Below are positions 53,800 to 62,256 of a stretch of 64,000 nucleotides of DNA, one piece after another; within the stretch, counting starts at the first letter, position 1; the number at the start of each line of letters is the position of its first letter. The position numbers and the translations under genes were made by a program. Origin of the DNA: Flavobacterium sp. Root186 (GTDB lineage Bacteria > Bacteroidota > Bacteroidia > Flavobacteriales > Flavobacteriaceae); the NCBI RefSeq assembly GCF_001428525.1, contig NZ_LMHW01000011.1, positions 1 through 64,000 on the forward strand, read 5' to 3'. Under the pieces are notes generated by a model, which was not told the DNA's origin, searched no databases, and saw only the letters and a list, made by a program, of their open reading frames with translations.

Positions 53800-54975
53800 A
53801 TGAGAAAAGTAAAATTGTGTCTGACATTTATGTTGGCAGGACTAGTATTGCTAAGCTGCAACAACAAAAAGAATACTACCGAAGAAAATAAAAATGAAAC
53901 CGCTGCAGTAGAAAAAAGAGAAATCTGGACAAAAGATCAGGCCAATAAATGGTATGCAGAACAACCTTGGTTAGTAGGTTCAAATTATTATCCTAGCACA
54001 GCTATAAACCAGTTAGAGATGTGGCAGGAAGATACTTTTGATCCAAAAAGAATTGATCAGGAATTAGGCTGGGCAGAAAATTTAGGTATGAATGTAATGC
54101 GTGTCTATCTGCACGATTTATTGCATCAGCAAGATGCAGAAGGATTTTACAAACGTATGGACCAGTTTTTAGCAATTGCAGATAAACATCATATCAAAAC
54201 ACTTTTTGTTTTATTTGATTCCTGCTGGGATCCGTTTCCTGCTTTAGGAAAACAACGTGCGCCAAAACCGCATACGCACAACTCAGGCTGGGTCCAGAGT
54301 CCGGGACAAAAAGTACTGCAGGATTCTACACAATATCCTCGTTTAGAGAAATACGTAAAAGAAACCGTTGCACATTTTAAAGATGACAAACGTATTTTAG
54401 GCTGGGATGTTTGGAACGAACCCGATAACATGACAGGTCCATCTTACGAAAAAATCGAAATCAAAAACAAAGTCGATTTGATTCTGCCGCTTCTAAAAAA
54501 TGTTTTCGTTTGGGCAAGAGAAAGCAATCCGTCACAGCCATTAACTTCTGGAGTTTGGGTTGGAGACTGGAGCGATGAAGCTAAAATGAAACCAATGCAC
54601 AAAATGCAGATCGAACAATCAGATATTGTTTCTTTCCACAATTATAACACACCTGCAGATTTCGAAAAAGTAATCAAACAATTACAGCGTTACGGAAAAC
54701 CTTTATTGTGTACCGAATACATGGCAAGACCAAACGGAAGTACGTTCGAAGGCTTTTTACCAATCGCCAAAAAATACAATGTTGGAATGATCAACTGGGG
54801 ATTTGTGGATGGAAAAACACAAACAAAATACGCTTGGGACAGCTGGACGAAAACATACGATGCAGAACCAAAAGTATGGTTTCACGAAGTATTGCACACT
54901 GACGGAACTCCATACATAAAAGCCGAAACAGATTTAATCAAAAAGATGACTTCTGAGGCGAATAAGATTAATTAG
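53800..54975 (+). CDS. Clan GH-A (GH5-like) glycoside hydrolase, lipoprotein
   Basis: This is a lipoprotein of about 391 residues, starting at 53800 (MRKVKLCLTFMLAGLVLLSC, Cys20). The body is a TIM barrel of cellulase/GH5-like type: PWLVGSNYYPSTAINQLEMWQ, LGMNVMRVYLHDLL, KTLFVLFDSCWDP. The acid/base Glu is in ILGWDVWNEPDNMTG and the probable nucleophile Glu is in KPLLCTEYMARPNGS near the C-terminal side of the barrel. I could not assign a numbered family with confidence. Relatives are often annotated loosely as cellulase or 1,4-beta-xylanase. It is the first enzyme after the second SusCD, so it may cut the backbone of that locus' glycan. Confidence 0.82.
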   Translation: MRKVKLCLTFMLAGLVLLSCNNKKNTTEENKNETAAVEKREIWTKDQANKWYAEQPWLVGSNYYPSTAINQLEMWQEDTFDPKRIDQELGWAENLGMNVMRVYLHDLLHQQDAEGFYKRMDQFLAIADKHHIKTLFVLFDSCWDPFPALGKQRAPKPHTHNSGWVQSPGQKVLQDSTQYPRLEKYVKETVAHFKDDKRILGWDVWNEPDNMTGPSYEKIEIKNKVDLILPLLKNVFVWARESNPSQPLTSGVWVGDWSDEAKMKPMHKMQIEQSDIVSFHNYNTPADFEKVIKQLQRYGKPLLCTEYMARPNGSTFEGFLPIAKKYNVGMINWGFVDGKTQTKYAWDSWTKTYDAEPKVWFHEVLHTDGTPYIKAETDLIKKMTSEANKIN

Positions 54976-54977
54976 AT

Positions 54978-55086
54978 AATGTGTCAATTTGATAAGGAGA
55001 TAATTTTTGAAAGGTGTTAATTGACTAATTTTCTAATTGTCGCATTTCTTCATTATCTCCTTATCAAATTGACTAATTGACACATT
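54978..55086. repeat. Inverted repeat between GH-A and GH43-like genes
   Basis: The arm 54978-55004 (GTGTCAATTTGATAAGGAGA core) is complementary to 55052-55086. The second arm carries an extra 8-bp GACTAATT insertion and the loop repeats parts of the arm. Almost the whole intergenic space is taken up by the structure. Confidence 0.88.
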
Positions 55087-55098
55087 AAAAAAGAACTT

Positions 55099-56133
55099 AT
55101 GAAAACAATAAAACAACTTCTTTTCTTAATAGTAATTCTGGCTGGATTTTCTGCGAAAGCACAACAACCAGACCCGCCGGGACAAGTAAAAGGAAGCGAA
55201 AAACCCAAAAATGAGGCCTATCTTTTTGCGCACATGACGCACAACGATTACGGCAGATTGTACTATTCCGTAAGCCTTGACGGTTTACATTGGGAAAACC
55301 TCAACAGCGGAAAACGAGTTTTTGAAGAATACAAAGGACATCCCGATATCTGCAAAGGGCCGGATGGAAAATATTACATCGCAGGAAATACAGGTGACGA
55401 TGCAAAAAGTATTAATATTTGGGTTTCAGATGATTTAATTACCTGGAAAAAACATTCAGATTATACGCCTGATTTAAAAAGTACCCCCGATTATTCAAAT
55501 GCTTTGCAGCGAATTGGAGCTCCAAAATTATATTACGACAAAGATTCGGAAAAGTTCCTTATGACATGGCACACGCCGCATTTAGAAGGAACAAAAGAAG
55601 ACGGAGAACGTTATTGGGCAAGTCAGCGAACGCTGTATGTTTTATCTAAAGATTTAAAGACTTTTGAGGGAACTCCAAAACGTTTATTCGATTGGGATAT
55701 GGGAACTATTGATGTTTTCATTCGTAAAGTAGGTGATTCTTATTACGCCGTTATTAAAGACGAAACCTATCCAACTTTGTATTGGACAACCGGAAAAACC
55801 ATTCGAATTGCCAAGTCAAAATCCCTTTTAGGACCTTATTCTTTGCCCCAGCAATCTATCAGTCCAAACTTTAGAGAAGCCCCAATGTTAATTCCTTCTC
55901 CAGATGATAAAATATGGTACATGTATTATGAACAATACCCGGGAGTTTCCTACGGATTATCTATTGCAGATAATTTAAACGGACCTTGGTTTCAAGCCTC
56001 AGGCTACACTTTTTTCTCCGATTGGGATAAATACAGTTTCCCTGAAAAAGTACGCCACGGCTGCATGATTACAATCTCTAAAAATGAATACGACAGTTTG
56101 GTGAAGAAATTTGGAATCACTAAAAAATTATAA
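55099..56133 (+). CDS. GH43-like five-bladed beta-propeller protein, secreted
   Basis: This 344-residue protein has a signal peptide (LLFLIVILAGFSAKAQ). Propeller blades carry repeated strands such as GRLYYSVSLDGLHWENLN, PDGKYYIAGN, IWVSDDLITWKKH and DKIWYMYYEQYPG. It resembles GH43/GH117-like arabinosidase annotations. The usual first-blade Asp motif (xDPxx) is not obvious: the candidate acidic residues are in GHPDICKGPDG, TIDVFIRK and FREAPMLI. It may be a divergent GH43-clan enzyme or a related propeller. It is placed in the second locus between GH-A and GH2 genes. Confidence 0.72.
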   Translation: MKTIKQLLFLIVILAGFSAKAQQPDPPGQVKGSEKPKNEAYLFAHMTHNDYGRLYYSVSLDGLHWENLNSGKRVFEEYKGHPDICKGPDGKYYIAGNTGDDAKSINIWVSDDLITWKKHSDYTPDLKSTPDYSNALQRIGAPKLYYDKDSEKFLMTWHTPHLEGTKEDGERYWASQRTLYVLSKDLKTFEGTPKRLFDWDMGTIDVFIRKVGDSYYAVIKDETYPTLYWTTGKTIRIAKSKSLLGPYSLPQQSISPNFREAPMLIPSPDDKIWYMYYEQYPGVSYGLSIADNLNGPWFQASGYTFFSDWDKYSFPEKVRHGCMITISKNEYDSLVKKFGITKKL

Positions 56134-56262
56134 GTTATGAATTATGAGTTATGAGTTGAGGCCGTAAGTTTTGAATTTTGAGTTAATAAAAAACGGATTA
56201 TTTAATCGGAAATAAAATAATTAGTAACCCAACTCATAACTTCTAACTCATAACTCATAACT
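56133..56262. repeat. Imperfect inverted repeat of ATGAGTTATGA units
   Basis: The arm 56133-56158 (AGTTATGAATTATGAGTTAT) pairs imperfectly with 56230-56262, which has tandem TAACTCATAAC units. It lies directly after the GH43-like stop. The rest of the gap up to 56385 has a short TACCAGACTATGTGG..GGTCTGGTA hairpin (56298-56325) and no gene. Confidence 0.8.
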
Positions 56263-56385
56263 AAAAGAATTGGTTAGTAAAGTTAGTGTTTGAAATTACC
56301 AGACTATGTGGATATGGTCTGGTAATTTATTTAGTAAAGAAGAAACAGCAGTAATCGAGGAAATTATTGCGTAAAACGATATAAA

Positions 56386-58200
56386 ATGAATAAGAAAACT
56401 ACAGTTCTCGTGGCGCTTTTTTTAAGCTGTCTGGTTCATGCACAATGGAAACCGCAAGGCGATAAAATCAAAACAAAATGGGCAGAGCAGGTTGATCCGA
56501 ACAAAACATTACCAGAATATCCCCGTCCGATTATGGAGCGCGGCCAATGGAAAAACCTGAATGGTTTATGGAATTATACCATTCAGGAATTTGGCAAAAC
56601 AGCGCCTTCAAAATATGACGGGCAAATTTTGGTTCCGTTTGCGGCAGAATCTAGTTTGTCCGGAGTTATGAAAGAAGTTGGTGTAAAAAATGAACTTTGG
56701 TACGAAACCCATTTTTCAATAGAATCAAACTGGAGCGGAAAAAACATTCTGCTGCATTTTGGTGCTGTAGACTGGAAAACAGAAGTTTTTATAAACGATA
56801 TAAAAGTTGGTTCACACACAGGAGGTTATACGCCGTTTTCATTTGATATTACACCATTTATCCAAAAAGGAAAAACTCAAAAACTGGTTATAAAAGTTTG
56901 GGATCCGTCAAATGATGGCCCCCAGCCAAGAGGAAAACAAGTTAAAAAACCAGAAGGAATTTGGTACACGCCTGTTACCGGAATCTGGCAGACGGTTTGG
57001 ATTGAACCTGTAAATGTTAAAAATATTAGCGAGTTAAAAACGACTCCAAATATCGATCAAAATACAATCAGTATTAAAGCTGATGTAAACGGAGCAGAAA
57101 AAGGTGATTTAATTGAAATTTCTGTTTTTGATAACGGAAAAGAAATTGCAAAAGAAAAAGCGGTTGTAGGCGAAAGCAATGAGATTACTTTAAATTCTCC
57201 AAAATTATGGTCGCCGGAAAATCCGTTTTTATATCAGACAAAAATCCGTTTAATCAGCAGAAACAAAATAGTTGATGAAGTGAAAAGTTATTTTGCGATG
57301 CGAAAAATTTCATCAAAAAGAGATGAAAATGGAATCATGAGAATGCAGTTAAACAACAAAGATTATTTTCAATACGGCCCATTAGATCAAGGCTGGTGGC
57401 CAGACGGGTTGTACACTGCCCCAACAGACGAAGCTTTAAAATACGATATTATTAAAACCAAAGAATTAGGTTTTAATATGATTCGTAAACACGTAAAAGT
57501 AGAACCGGAACGCTGGTACACACATTGCGATCAATTAGGAATTTTGGTTTGGCAGGATATGCCAAGCGGAGACGATCAGCCAATTTGGCAAAACACAAAA
57601 TACTTCGACGGAACAGAATTAAAACGTTCACCAAAATCAGAAGAAATCTACAAAAAAGAGTGGCGTGAAATAATGGATCATTTGTATTCGTATCCAAGTA
57701 TTGTGGTTTGGGTTCCGTTTAACGAAGCTTGGGGACAATTCAAAACGGTAGAAATTACAGAATGGACCAAAAATCACGATCCAAGCCGCTTAACGAATTC
57801 ATCAAGCGGAGGAAATCATTTTCAAACTGGAGATATTTTAGATTTACACAATTATCCGGGACCAGAAATGTACTTATATGATGCCAGAAGAGTTACCGTT
57901 TTAGGCGAATATGGCGGAATTGGCCTTCCACTTGAAGGACATTTATGGCGAGCAAACGACAATTGGGGTTACGTCAAATTTAAAAATGAAGCTGAGGTAA
58001 CTGCTGAATATATCAAATACGCTCAAATTCTAAAGAATTATGTAAAAACCGGATTTTCGGCAGCAGTTTACACACAGACAACTGATGTTGAAGGAGAAGT
58101 GAACGGTTTTATGACCTATGACAGAAAAGTAGATAAAATGGATTTTAAAGCTATAAATAAAATTAATACAGAAGTTATAAATGCATTGAATCAGCAGTGA
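56386..58200 (+). CDS. GH2-family glycoside hydrolase, short form
   Basis: This 604-residue secreted enzyme has a signal peptide (TTVLVALFLSCLVHAQ). The GH2 sugar-binding jelly roll (residues about 45-215: YPRPIMERGQWKNLNGLWNY, LHFGAVDWKTEVFINDIKVGSHTGGYTPFSFDIT) is followed by an Ig-like domain (about 216-310) and a TIM barrel. The acid/base Glu is in VVWVPFNEAWGQFKT and the nucleophile Glu in VTVLGEYGGIGLP. It lacks the C-terminal domains of long beta-galactosidases. This FNEAWGQ subgroup has varied activities, so substrate cannot be called. Its stop overlaps the longest frame of the next gene, which starts 33 bp on. Confidence 0.9.
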   Translation: MNKKTTVLVALFLSCLVHAQWKPQGDKIKTKWAEQVDPNKTLPEYPRPIMERGQWKNLNGLWNYTIQEFGKTAPSKYDGQILVPFAAESSLSGVMKEVGVKNELWYETHFSIESNWSGKNILLHFGAVDWKTEVFINDIKVGSHTGGYTPFSFDITPFIQKGKTQKLVIKVWDPSNDGPQPRGKQVKKPEGIWYTPVTGIWQTVWIEPVNVKNISELKTTPNIDQNTISIKADVNGAEKGDLIEISVFDNGKEIAKEKAVVGESNEITLNSPKLWSPENPFLYQTKIRLISRNKIVDEVKSYFAMRKISSKRDENGIMRMQLNNKDYFQYGPLDQGWWPDGLYTAPTDEALKYDIIKTKELGFNMIRKHVKVEPERWYTHCDQLGILVWQDMPSGDDQPIWQNTKYFDGTELKRSPKSEEIYKKEWREIMDHLYSYPSIVVWVPFNEAWGQFKTVEITEWTKNHDPSRLTNSSSGGNHFQTGDILDLHNYPGPEMYLYDARRVTVLGEYGGIGLPLEGHLWRANDNWGYVKFKNEAEVTAEYIKYAQILKNYVKTGFSAAVYTQTTDVEGEVNGFMTYDRKVDKMDFKAINKINTEVINALNQQ

Positions 58201-58232
58201 TTTTTTTAAAGACGGATAATAAAAAAACTAAA

Positions 58233-59255
58233 ATGAAAAAATACCTAATTCTTTTTCTGCTCACAACAATGAGTTTTGCTCAGCAAAAAACATTCACAAA
58301 CCCCATTCTGCCATCGGGCGCAGACCCATACAGCACGTATTACAAAGGCTATTATTATTACACCAATACACTAGGAAATCGTTTGGTTTTGTGGAAAACA
58401 AAAGATTTATCAGATATCAAAAATGCTGAAAGCAAAGTGATTTGGACACCGCCAAAAAATACGAATTATTCGGCAGAAATCTGGGCACCGGAGTTTCATA
58501 TCATAAATGGAAAATGGTACTGTTATTTTGCCGCAGACAATGGCGATAACAACAATCACAGAATGTATGTTTTAGAAAATAAAGCATCAGATCCGTTTAA
58601 AGGAAATTTTGAATTTAAAGGAAAAATTGCTGCAAAAACAGATAAATGGGCAATTGATGGAAATGTCTTCGAACATAAAAAACAGCTTTATATGATTTGG
58701 GCTGGCTGGGAAGGCGATACCAACGGACAACAGAATATTTACATCGCCAAAATGAAAAATCCGCTAGAAATTGATGGTGAAAGAGTTATGATTTCCGCAC
58801 CAACAAACGACTGGGAAATGCATGGCGCATTACATGATGACGTAAATCCGGCACAGGTAAATGTAAACGAAGGGCCGCAGTTTTTAGAAAGAAATAGTAA
58901 AATTTTCATAGTGTTTTCGGCAAGCGGCTGCTGGACAGATTTTTACTCTTTGGGATTATTAACTTTTAACGGAGGCGATAATTTATTGGATGCCTCGGTG
59001 TGGAAAAAATCTCCCAAGCCAATTTTCAAACAATCAGATAAAAATAAGGTTTATGCACCGGGACATAATTCGTTCTTTAAATCTCCTGATGGAAAAGAAG
59101 ATTGGATTTTGTATCACGCCAATTCAAATCCGGGTGAAGGCTGCGGAAATAAAAGATCACCAAGAATGCAGAAAATTGATTGGGATGCCAACGGATTTCC
59201 GGTTTTAGGGGAACCCGTAAGTGAAGAAACCAAACTGGCAATTCCTTCAAAATAA
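58233..59255 (+). CDS. GH43 exo-alpha-L-arabinofuranosidase-like enzyme, secreted
   Basis: This is a protein of about 340 residues. I take the ATG at 58233 because the signal peptide MKKYLILFLLTTMSFAQ starts there. Catalytic pattern: base Asp31 in PSGADPYSTYY, pKa Asp in WAIDGNVFEHKK, acid Glu in VNVNEGPQFLERN. The segments AEIWAPEFHIINGKWYCYFAA, APGHNSFFKSPDG and GCGNKRSPRMQKIDWDANGFP recall subfamily 26-like exo-1,5-arabinofuranosidases. It points to an arabinan or arabinose-decorated substrate for the second locus. Subfamily call is from memory of motifs. Confidence 0.88.
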   Translation: MKKYLILFLLTTMSFAQQKTFTNPILPSGADPYSTYYKGYYYYTNTLGNRLVLWKTKDLSDIKNAESKVIWTPPKNTNYSAEIWAPEFHIINGKWYCYFAADNGDNNNHRMYVLENKASDPFKGNFEFKGKIAAKTDKWAIDGNVFEHKKQLYMIWAGWEGDTNGQQNIYIAKMKNPLEIDGERVMISAPTNDWEMHGALHDDVNPAQVNVNEGPQFLERNSKIFIVFSASGCWTDFYSLGLLTFNGGDNLLDASVWKKSPKPIFKQSDKNKVYAPGHNSFFKSPDGKEDWILYHANSNPGEGCGNKRSPRMQKIDWDANGFPVLGEPVSEETKLAIPSK

Positions 59256-59269
59256 AAACATTAACTAGA

Positions 59270-59335
59270 GGATGAGATTAGCTTACGCTCAGTTCGCTGG
59301 CGCTCGAGTGCTTCGTTCCTCGCAATGACATAAAG
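59270..59335. repeat. Repeat fragment between GH43 and galM
   Basis: TCGTTCCTCGCAATGACA resembles half of the inverted repeat at 30045-30158, so this looks like a degraded copy. Nothing else is visible in the gap. Confidence 0.5.
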
Positions 59336-60511
59336 ATGAAAAATATTCAAATCGCTGCGGTTGTTTTACTGGCACTTTTTCAATTCAACTGCAAAGACAA
59401 TAAAAAAGAAAATGCAGCATCAACAGAAACTACTACAACACAAACAGATTCAGTAAAAACTGTTTTAGAAACTAAAAATTTCGATACAATTATCGACGGT
59501 AAAAAAGTCAATTTATACTGGATAGAAAACAAAGGAATCAAAGCTGCTTTTACCAATTATGGCGGAAGGTTAATTGGACTTTGGATTAATGATAAAGACG
59601 GAAAACCAACCGATGTTGTAGTTGGAATGAACAGCGCAAAAGGTTTTAAAACTTCTACAGAACCTTATTTTGGCGCCACAATTGGAAGAGTTGGAAACCG
59701 AATTGGAAAAGGGAAATTTACTTTGGAAGGAAAACAATACCAAGTTCCATTGAATAACGGAAAAAATGCTTTGCACGGCGGTGTAAAAGGTTTTCAGGAT
59801 GTGGTTTGGAACGCTGAAAAAACAAATGAAAACACATTAGTGTTTACTTATGTTTCGCCAGATGGAGAACAAGGTTTTCCCGGGAATTTAACGGTAAAAG
59901 TAACGTACACGATTACAGATGATAATTCGGTAAAAATGGAATATGAAGCCACAACCGATAAAACAACAATTGTCAATTTAACGAATCATGCTTTTTTTAA
60001 TTTAAACGGAGAAGGAAGCGGCACAATCTTAAATCACGAATTACAGATCTATGCCAATGAATTTACTCCGGTTGACGAAGGTTTGATTCCGAGTGGCGAA
60101 TTAAAAGCAGTAAAAAACACAGTTTTTGATTTTACTTCAAAACATACCATTGGAGAAAGAATTGAAACGAAAGATGAGCAATTGAAATTTGGAAAAGGTT
60201 ACGATCATAATTACGTTCTAAACGGAACCAAGAAAAACGGACTTAATCATGCCGCAACAATTTCCGGAGATAAATCTGGAATCACGCTTGATATTTTTAC
60301 AGAAGAACCGGGATTACAATTTTACAGCGGGAATTTCATGCAGTCAAAAAATACTTTTAAAAGTGGTTCAAAAGATGATTTCAGAACGGCTTTTGCTCTA
60401 GAAACACAACATTTCCCAGACGCACCAAATCAGCCAAAATTTGCACCGATTGTTTTGAAAGTAGGAGAAAAATATCATACGGTTTCTTATTATCAGTTTT
60501 CGACGAAATAA
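59336..60511 (+). CDS. galM: Aldose 1-epimerase, lipoprotein
   Basis: This 391-residue mutarotase has a lipobox at Cys19 (ALFQFNC) and a low-complexity Thr/Lys linker. The galactose-mutarotase fold follows: AAFTNYGGRLIGLWINDKDG, PYFGATIGRVGNRIGKGKFTL, the catalytic His in VNLTNHAFFNLNGEGSG, and the catalytic Glu in FALETQHFPDAPNQPKFA. It interconverts alpha and beta anomers of hexoses or arabinose, in the periplasm given the lipid anchor. Its presence between GH43 genes fits rapid use of released arabinose or galactose. Confidence 0.95.
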   Translation: MKNIQIAAVVLLALFQFNCKDNKKENAASTETTTTQTDSVKTVLETKNFDTIIDGKKVNLYWIENKGIKAAFTNYGGRLIGLWINDKDGKPTDVVVGMNSAKGFKTSTEPYFGATIGRVGNRIGKGKFTLEGKQYQVPLNNGKNALHGGVKGFQDVVWNAEKTNENTLVFTYVSPDGEQGFPGNLTVKVTYTITDDNSVKMEYEATTDKTTIVNLTNHAFFNLNGEGSGTILNHELQIYANEFTPVDEGLIPSGELKAVKNTVFDFTSKHTIGERIETKDEQLKFGKGYDHNYVLNGTKKNGLNHAATISGDKSGITLDIFTEEPGLQFYSGNFMQSKNTFKSGSKDDFRTAFALETQHFPDAPNQPKFAPIVLKVGEKYHTVSYYQFSTK

Positions 60512-60519
60512 TAAAATAG

Positions 60520-60677
60520 TTTAACCGCAAAGAGCGCAAAGAATTACGCAAAGGACGCCAAGTTTTTTTTTTATCACTTTTTGTCATCCTGAGCGAAGTC
60601 GAAGGAACGCAAAGTAATTCCTTATTTTTTTACTCTTTGCGTGCTTTGCGTAATTCTTTGCGCTCTTTGCGGTTAAA
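60520..60677. repeat. Inverted repeat with perfect 34-bp arms between galM and GH43
   Basis: The arm 60520-60553 (ACCGCAAAGAGCGCAAAGAA core) is perfectly complementary to 60644-60677. The loop region includes TGTCATCCTGAGCGAAGTCG (60582-60601), a word widely repeated in Bacteroidetes genomes. The open frame before 60703 is translated repeat, so the GH43 start is 60703. Confidence 0.9.
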
Positions 60678-60702
60678 ATCACCAACTAAAAACAACCAAA
60701 AA

Positions 60703-61689
60703 ATGAAAAAAATACTATCCCTAATAACATCACTTTGTGTCTTCGCAGCCTGCTCGCAGGAAAAAGACACTAACCAAACAAAACCAATAGAAGTAAAACC
60801 AGCACCAGCAATTTTACTGGCCGACCCAACCATTTTTTACAACAGTGGAACTTTTTATTTATATGGAACTACAAGCGGAGACATTCCAAATGGAGAAGGG
60901 TTTCAAGTTTATACCTCATCCGATTTAAAAGACTGGAAAGGCCCGGTTGGAGCACAGAATGGTCTGGCTTTAAAAAAAGGAGATGCTTTTGGAGACAAAG
61001 GATTTTGGGCACCGCAGATTCTTTCGTATCAAAATAAATTTTATATGATTTATACGGCGAATGAAAACATTGCTGTTGCTACCAGCGACAGTCCGCTTGG
61101 GCCATTTAAAAGCGATTCAAAAGAGCCGATTATCAAAACCGGAAACCAAATTGATCCGTTTATTTTTATTGATGAAGATGGAAAAAAATATTTGTATCAT
61201 GTACGTTTAACAAACGGAAACAGAATTTTCGTCGCAGAAATAAACGATGATTTTAAAAGTATAAAACCGGAAACTTTAACGGAATGTATTTCCGGAACTA
61301 TGCTTTGGGAAAACACTCAAAACGTAAGCTGGCCGGTTACAGAAGGGCCAACAGTTTTAAAACACAACGGTTTGTATTACATGATTTATTCGGCAAATGA
61401 TTTCAGAAATATTGATTATGCTGTAGGTTACGCTACAAGTAAAAGTCCGCTTGGGCCTTGGGAAAAAGCTACTGATAGTCCAATCATCAGCAGAAAAAAT
61501 ACCAAACAAAACGGAATTGGCCACGGTGATGTATTTTGGGATAAAGACAATAAAATGCATTATGTTTTGCATACCCATTATAGTGAAAGTGCTGTTTCGC
61601 CAAGAAAAGCCGGAATTATTTCAATTGAGTTTAAAGATGGAAAAATAGTCGCTGATCCTGCAAGTTTTCAGTTTCTAAAAGTTAATTAG
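60703..61689 (+). CDS. GH43-family glycoside hydrolase, lipoprotein
   Basis: This is a lipoprotein of about 328 residues, starting at 60703 (MKKILSLITSLCVFAAC, Cys17). The propeller carries the full catalytic triad: base Asp41 in LLADPTIFYNSG, pKa Asp in NQIDPFIFIDEDGKKYLYH, acid Glu in WPVTEGPTVLKHNGLYYMIYS. The segments GFWAPQILSYQNKFYMIYTANENIAVATSDSP and HGDVFWDKDNKMHYVLH are typical of GH43. Whether it is a xylosidase, arabinosidase or galactosidase cannot be told. It is the last enzyme of the second locus and ends in a strong terminator. Confidence 0.92.
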   Translation: MKKILSLITSLCVFAACSQEKDTNQTKPIEVKPAPAILLADPTIFYNSGTFYLYGTTSGDIPNGEGFQVYTSSDLKDWKGPVGAQNGLALKKGDAFGDKGFWAPQILSYQNKFYMIYTANENIAVATSDSPLGPFKSDSKEPIIKTGNQIDPFIFIDEDGKKYLYHVRLTNGNRIFVAEINDDFKSIKPETLTECISGTMLWENTQNVSWPVTEGPTVLKHNGLYYMIYSANDFRNIDYAVGYATSKSPLGPWEKATDSPIISRKNTKQNGIGHGDVFWDKDNKMHYVLHTHYSESAVSPRKAGIISIEFKDGKIVADPASFQFLKVN

Positions 61690-61697
61690 TAATTCAA

Positions 61698-61727
61698 AAG
61701 CCTTCAGAGTACTGAAGGCTTTTTTTT
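61698..61727 (+). terminator. Terminator of the second glycan locus
   Basis: AAGCCTTCAGA and TCTGAAGGCTT-like arms (AAGCCTTCAG / CTGAAGGCTT) close on AGTA and are followed by eight Ts, 9 bp after the GH43 stop. Confidence 0.92.
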
Positions 61728-61770
61728 GTTTTTTAAAGAAAACTTAATTTTATCATTTTTTGATACTGAT

Positions 61771-61945
61771 TATCATTCCGTAGGAATGTTTCGTCGGTAG
61801 AAAAAAAGATCCGCTACATTTTACGTTCCGTAGGAACGTTTGATAGGTTAGATTATAAAAAAGCGTTGTAAAAATCAAACGTTCCTAAGGAACGTAAACA
61901 ATGATAACATTATAATTTTCTACCGATGAGATGTTCCTACGGAAC
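61771..61945. repeat. Nested inverted repeats with CCGTAGGAA cores
   Basis: CATTCCGTAGGAATG (61774-61788), ACGTTCCGTAGGAACGT (61823-61839) and CGTTCCTAAGGAACG (61880-61894) are small palindromes. They are nested in a larger inverted repeat whose outer arms contain CGGTAGAAAA and TTTTCTACCG. GTTCCTACGGAAC near 61933 closes the set. Confidence 0.85.
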
Positions 61946-61960
61946 AAAATATATAAAATC

Positions 61961-61999
61961 AAAAAGGACTGTCTCAAAAAATCGAGACAGCCCTTTTTT
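61961..61999. terminator. Terminator-like hairpin between converging transcripts
   Basis: AAAAAGGACTGTCTC pairs with GAGACAGCCCTTTTTT around an A-rich loop. Poly-T lies on the 3' side of either strand, so it can stop both the plus-strand locus and the minus-strand flavohaemoglobin transcript. Confidence 0.85.
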
Positions 62000-62039
62000 G
62001 ATTTCTTGCAAGGTTCCCCAAACCTTGCAGGAATAAAAC

Positions 62040-62255
62040 TCATTTGAAGAATCTATTTTTATTTGAAAATATAAAAAATGAAAACAGGTTTGAAATTAAA
62101 GCAGCAACCAGCCAGGAACGCATCCAAAAAAATAAAAAAATAGATTTATTAGAGCAGTTAATACTGGCAAGGGTTAAAGTTATAAAAAACGTTGTTGTCA
62201 GATTTTGAAGTATTTGAATTAATAATTTCCTATTATAAAACCGGACAAATCTCAT
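62040..62255 (-). CDS. Small membrane protein, possibly DUF2798-like
   Basis: This 71-residue protein has two predicted membrane helices (residues about 17-38, TTTFFITLTLASINC, and 40-63, FLFFWMRSWLVAALISNLFSFFIF) and a basic C-terminus (NKNRFF). Two helices with the FW..SWLVA pattern recall the DUF2798 family, but this is a pattern judgement. The ATG lies 1 bp after the stop of the flavohaemoglobin gene on the same strand, so translational coupling is likely. If real, it may belong to the nitrosative-stress response. It is short, so a chance frame cannot be fully excluded. Confidence 0.6.
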   Translation of the reverse strand: MRFVRFYNRKLLIQILQNLTTTFFITLTLASINCSNKSIFLFFWMRSWLVAALISNLFSFFIFSNKNRFFK

Positions 62256-62256
62256 T

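Larger units (their letters stand above)
61690..62039. other. Intergenic region full of hairpins at the end of the second locus
   Basis: 350 bp without a gene. It contains a terminator (61698-61727), nested CCGTAGGAA-type inverted repeats (61771-61945), a second terminator-like hairpin (61961-61999) and a CTTGCAAGGTT..AACCTTGCAG hairpin (62005-62030). Confidence 0.7.

Noticed and set aside
60637..60702. Upstream extension of the last GH43
   Set aside because: It is translated inverted repeat, and the lipoprotein signal starts at 60703.
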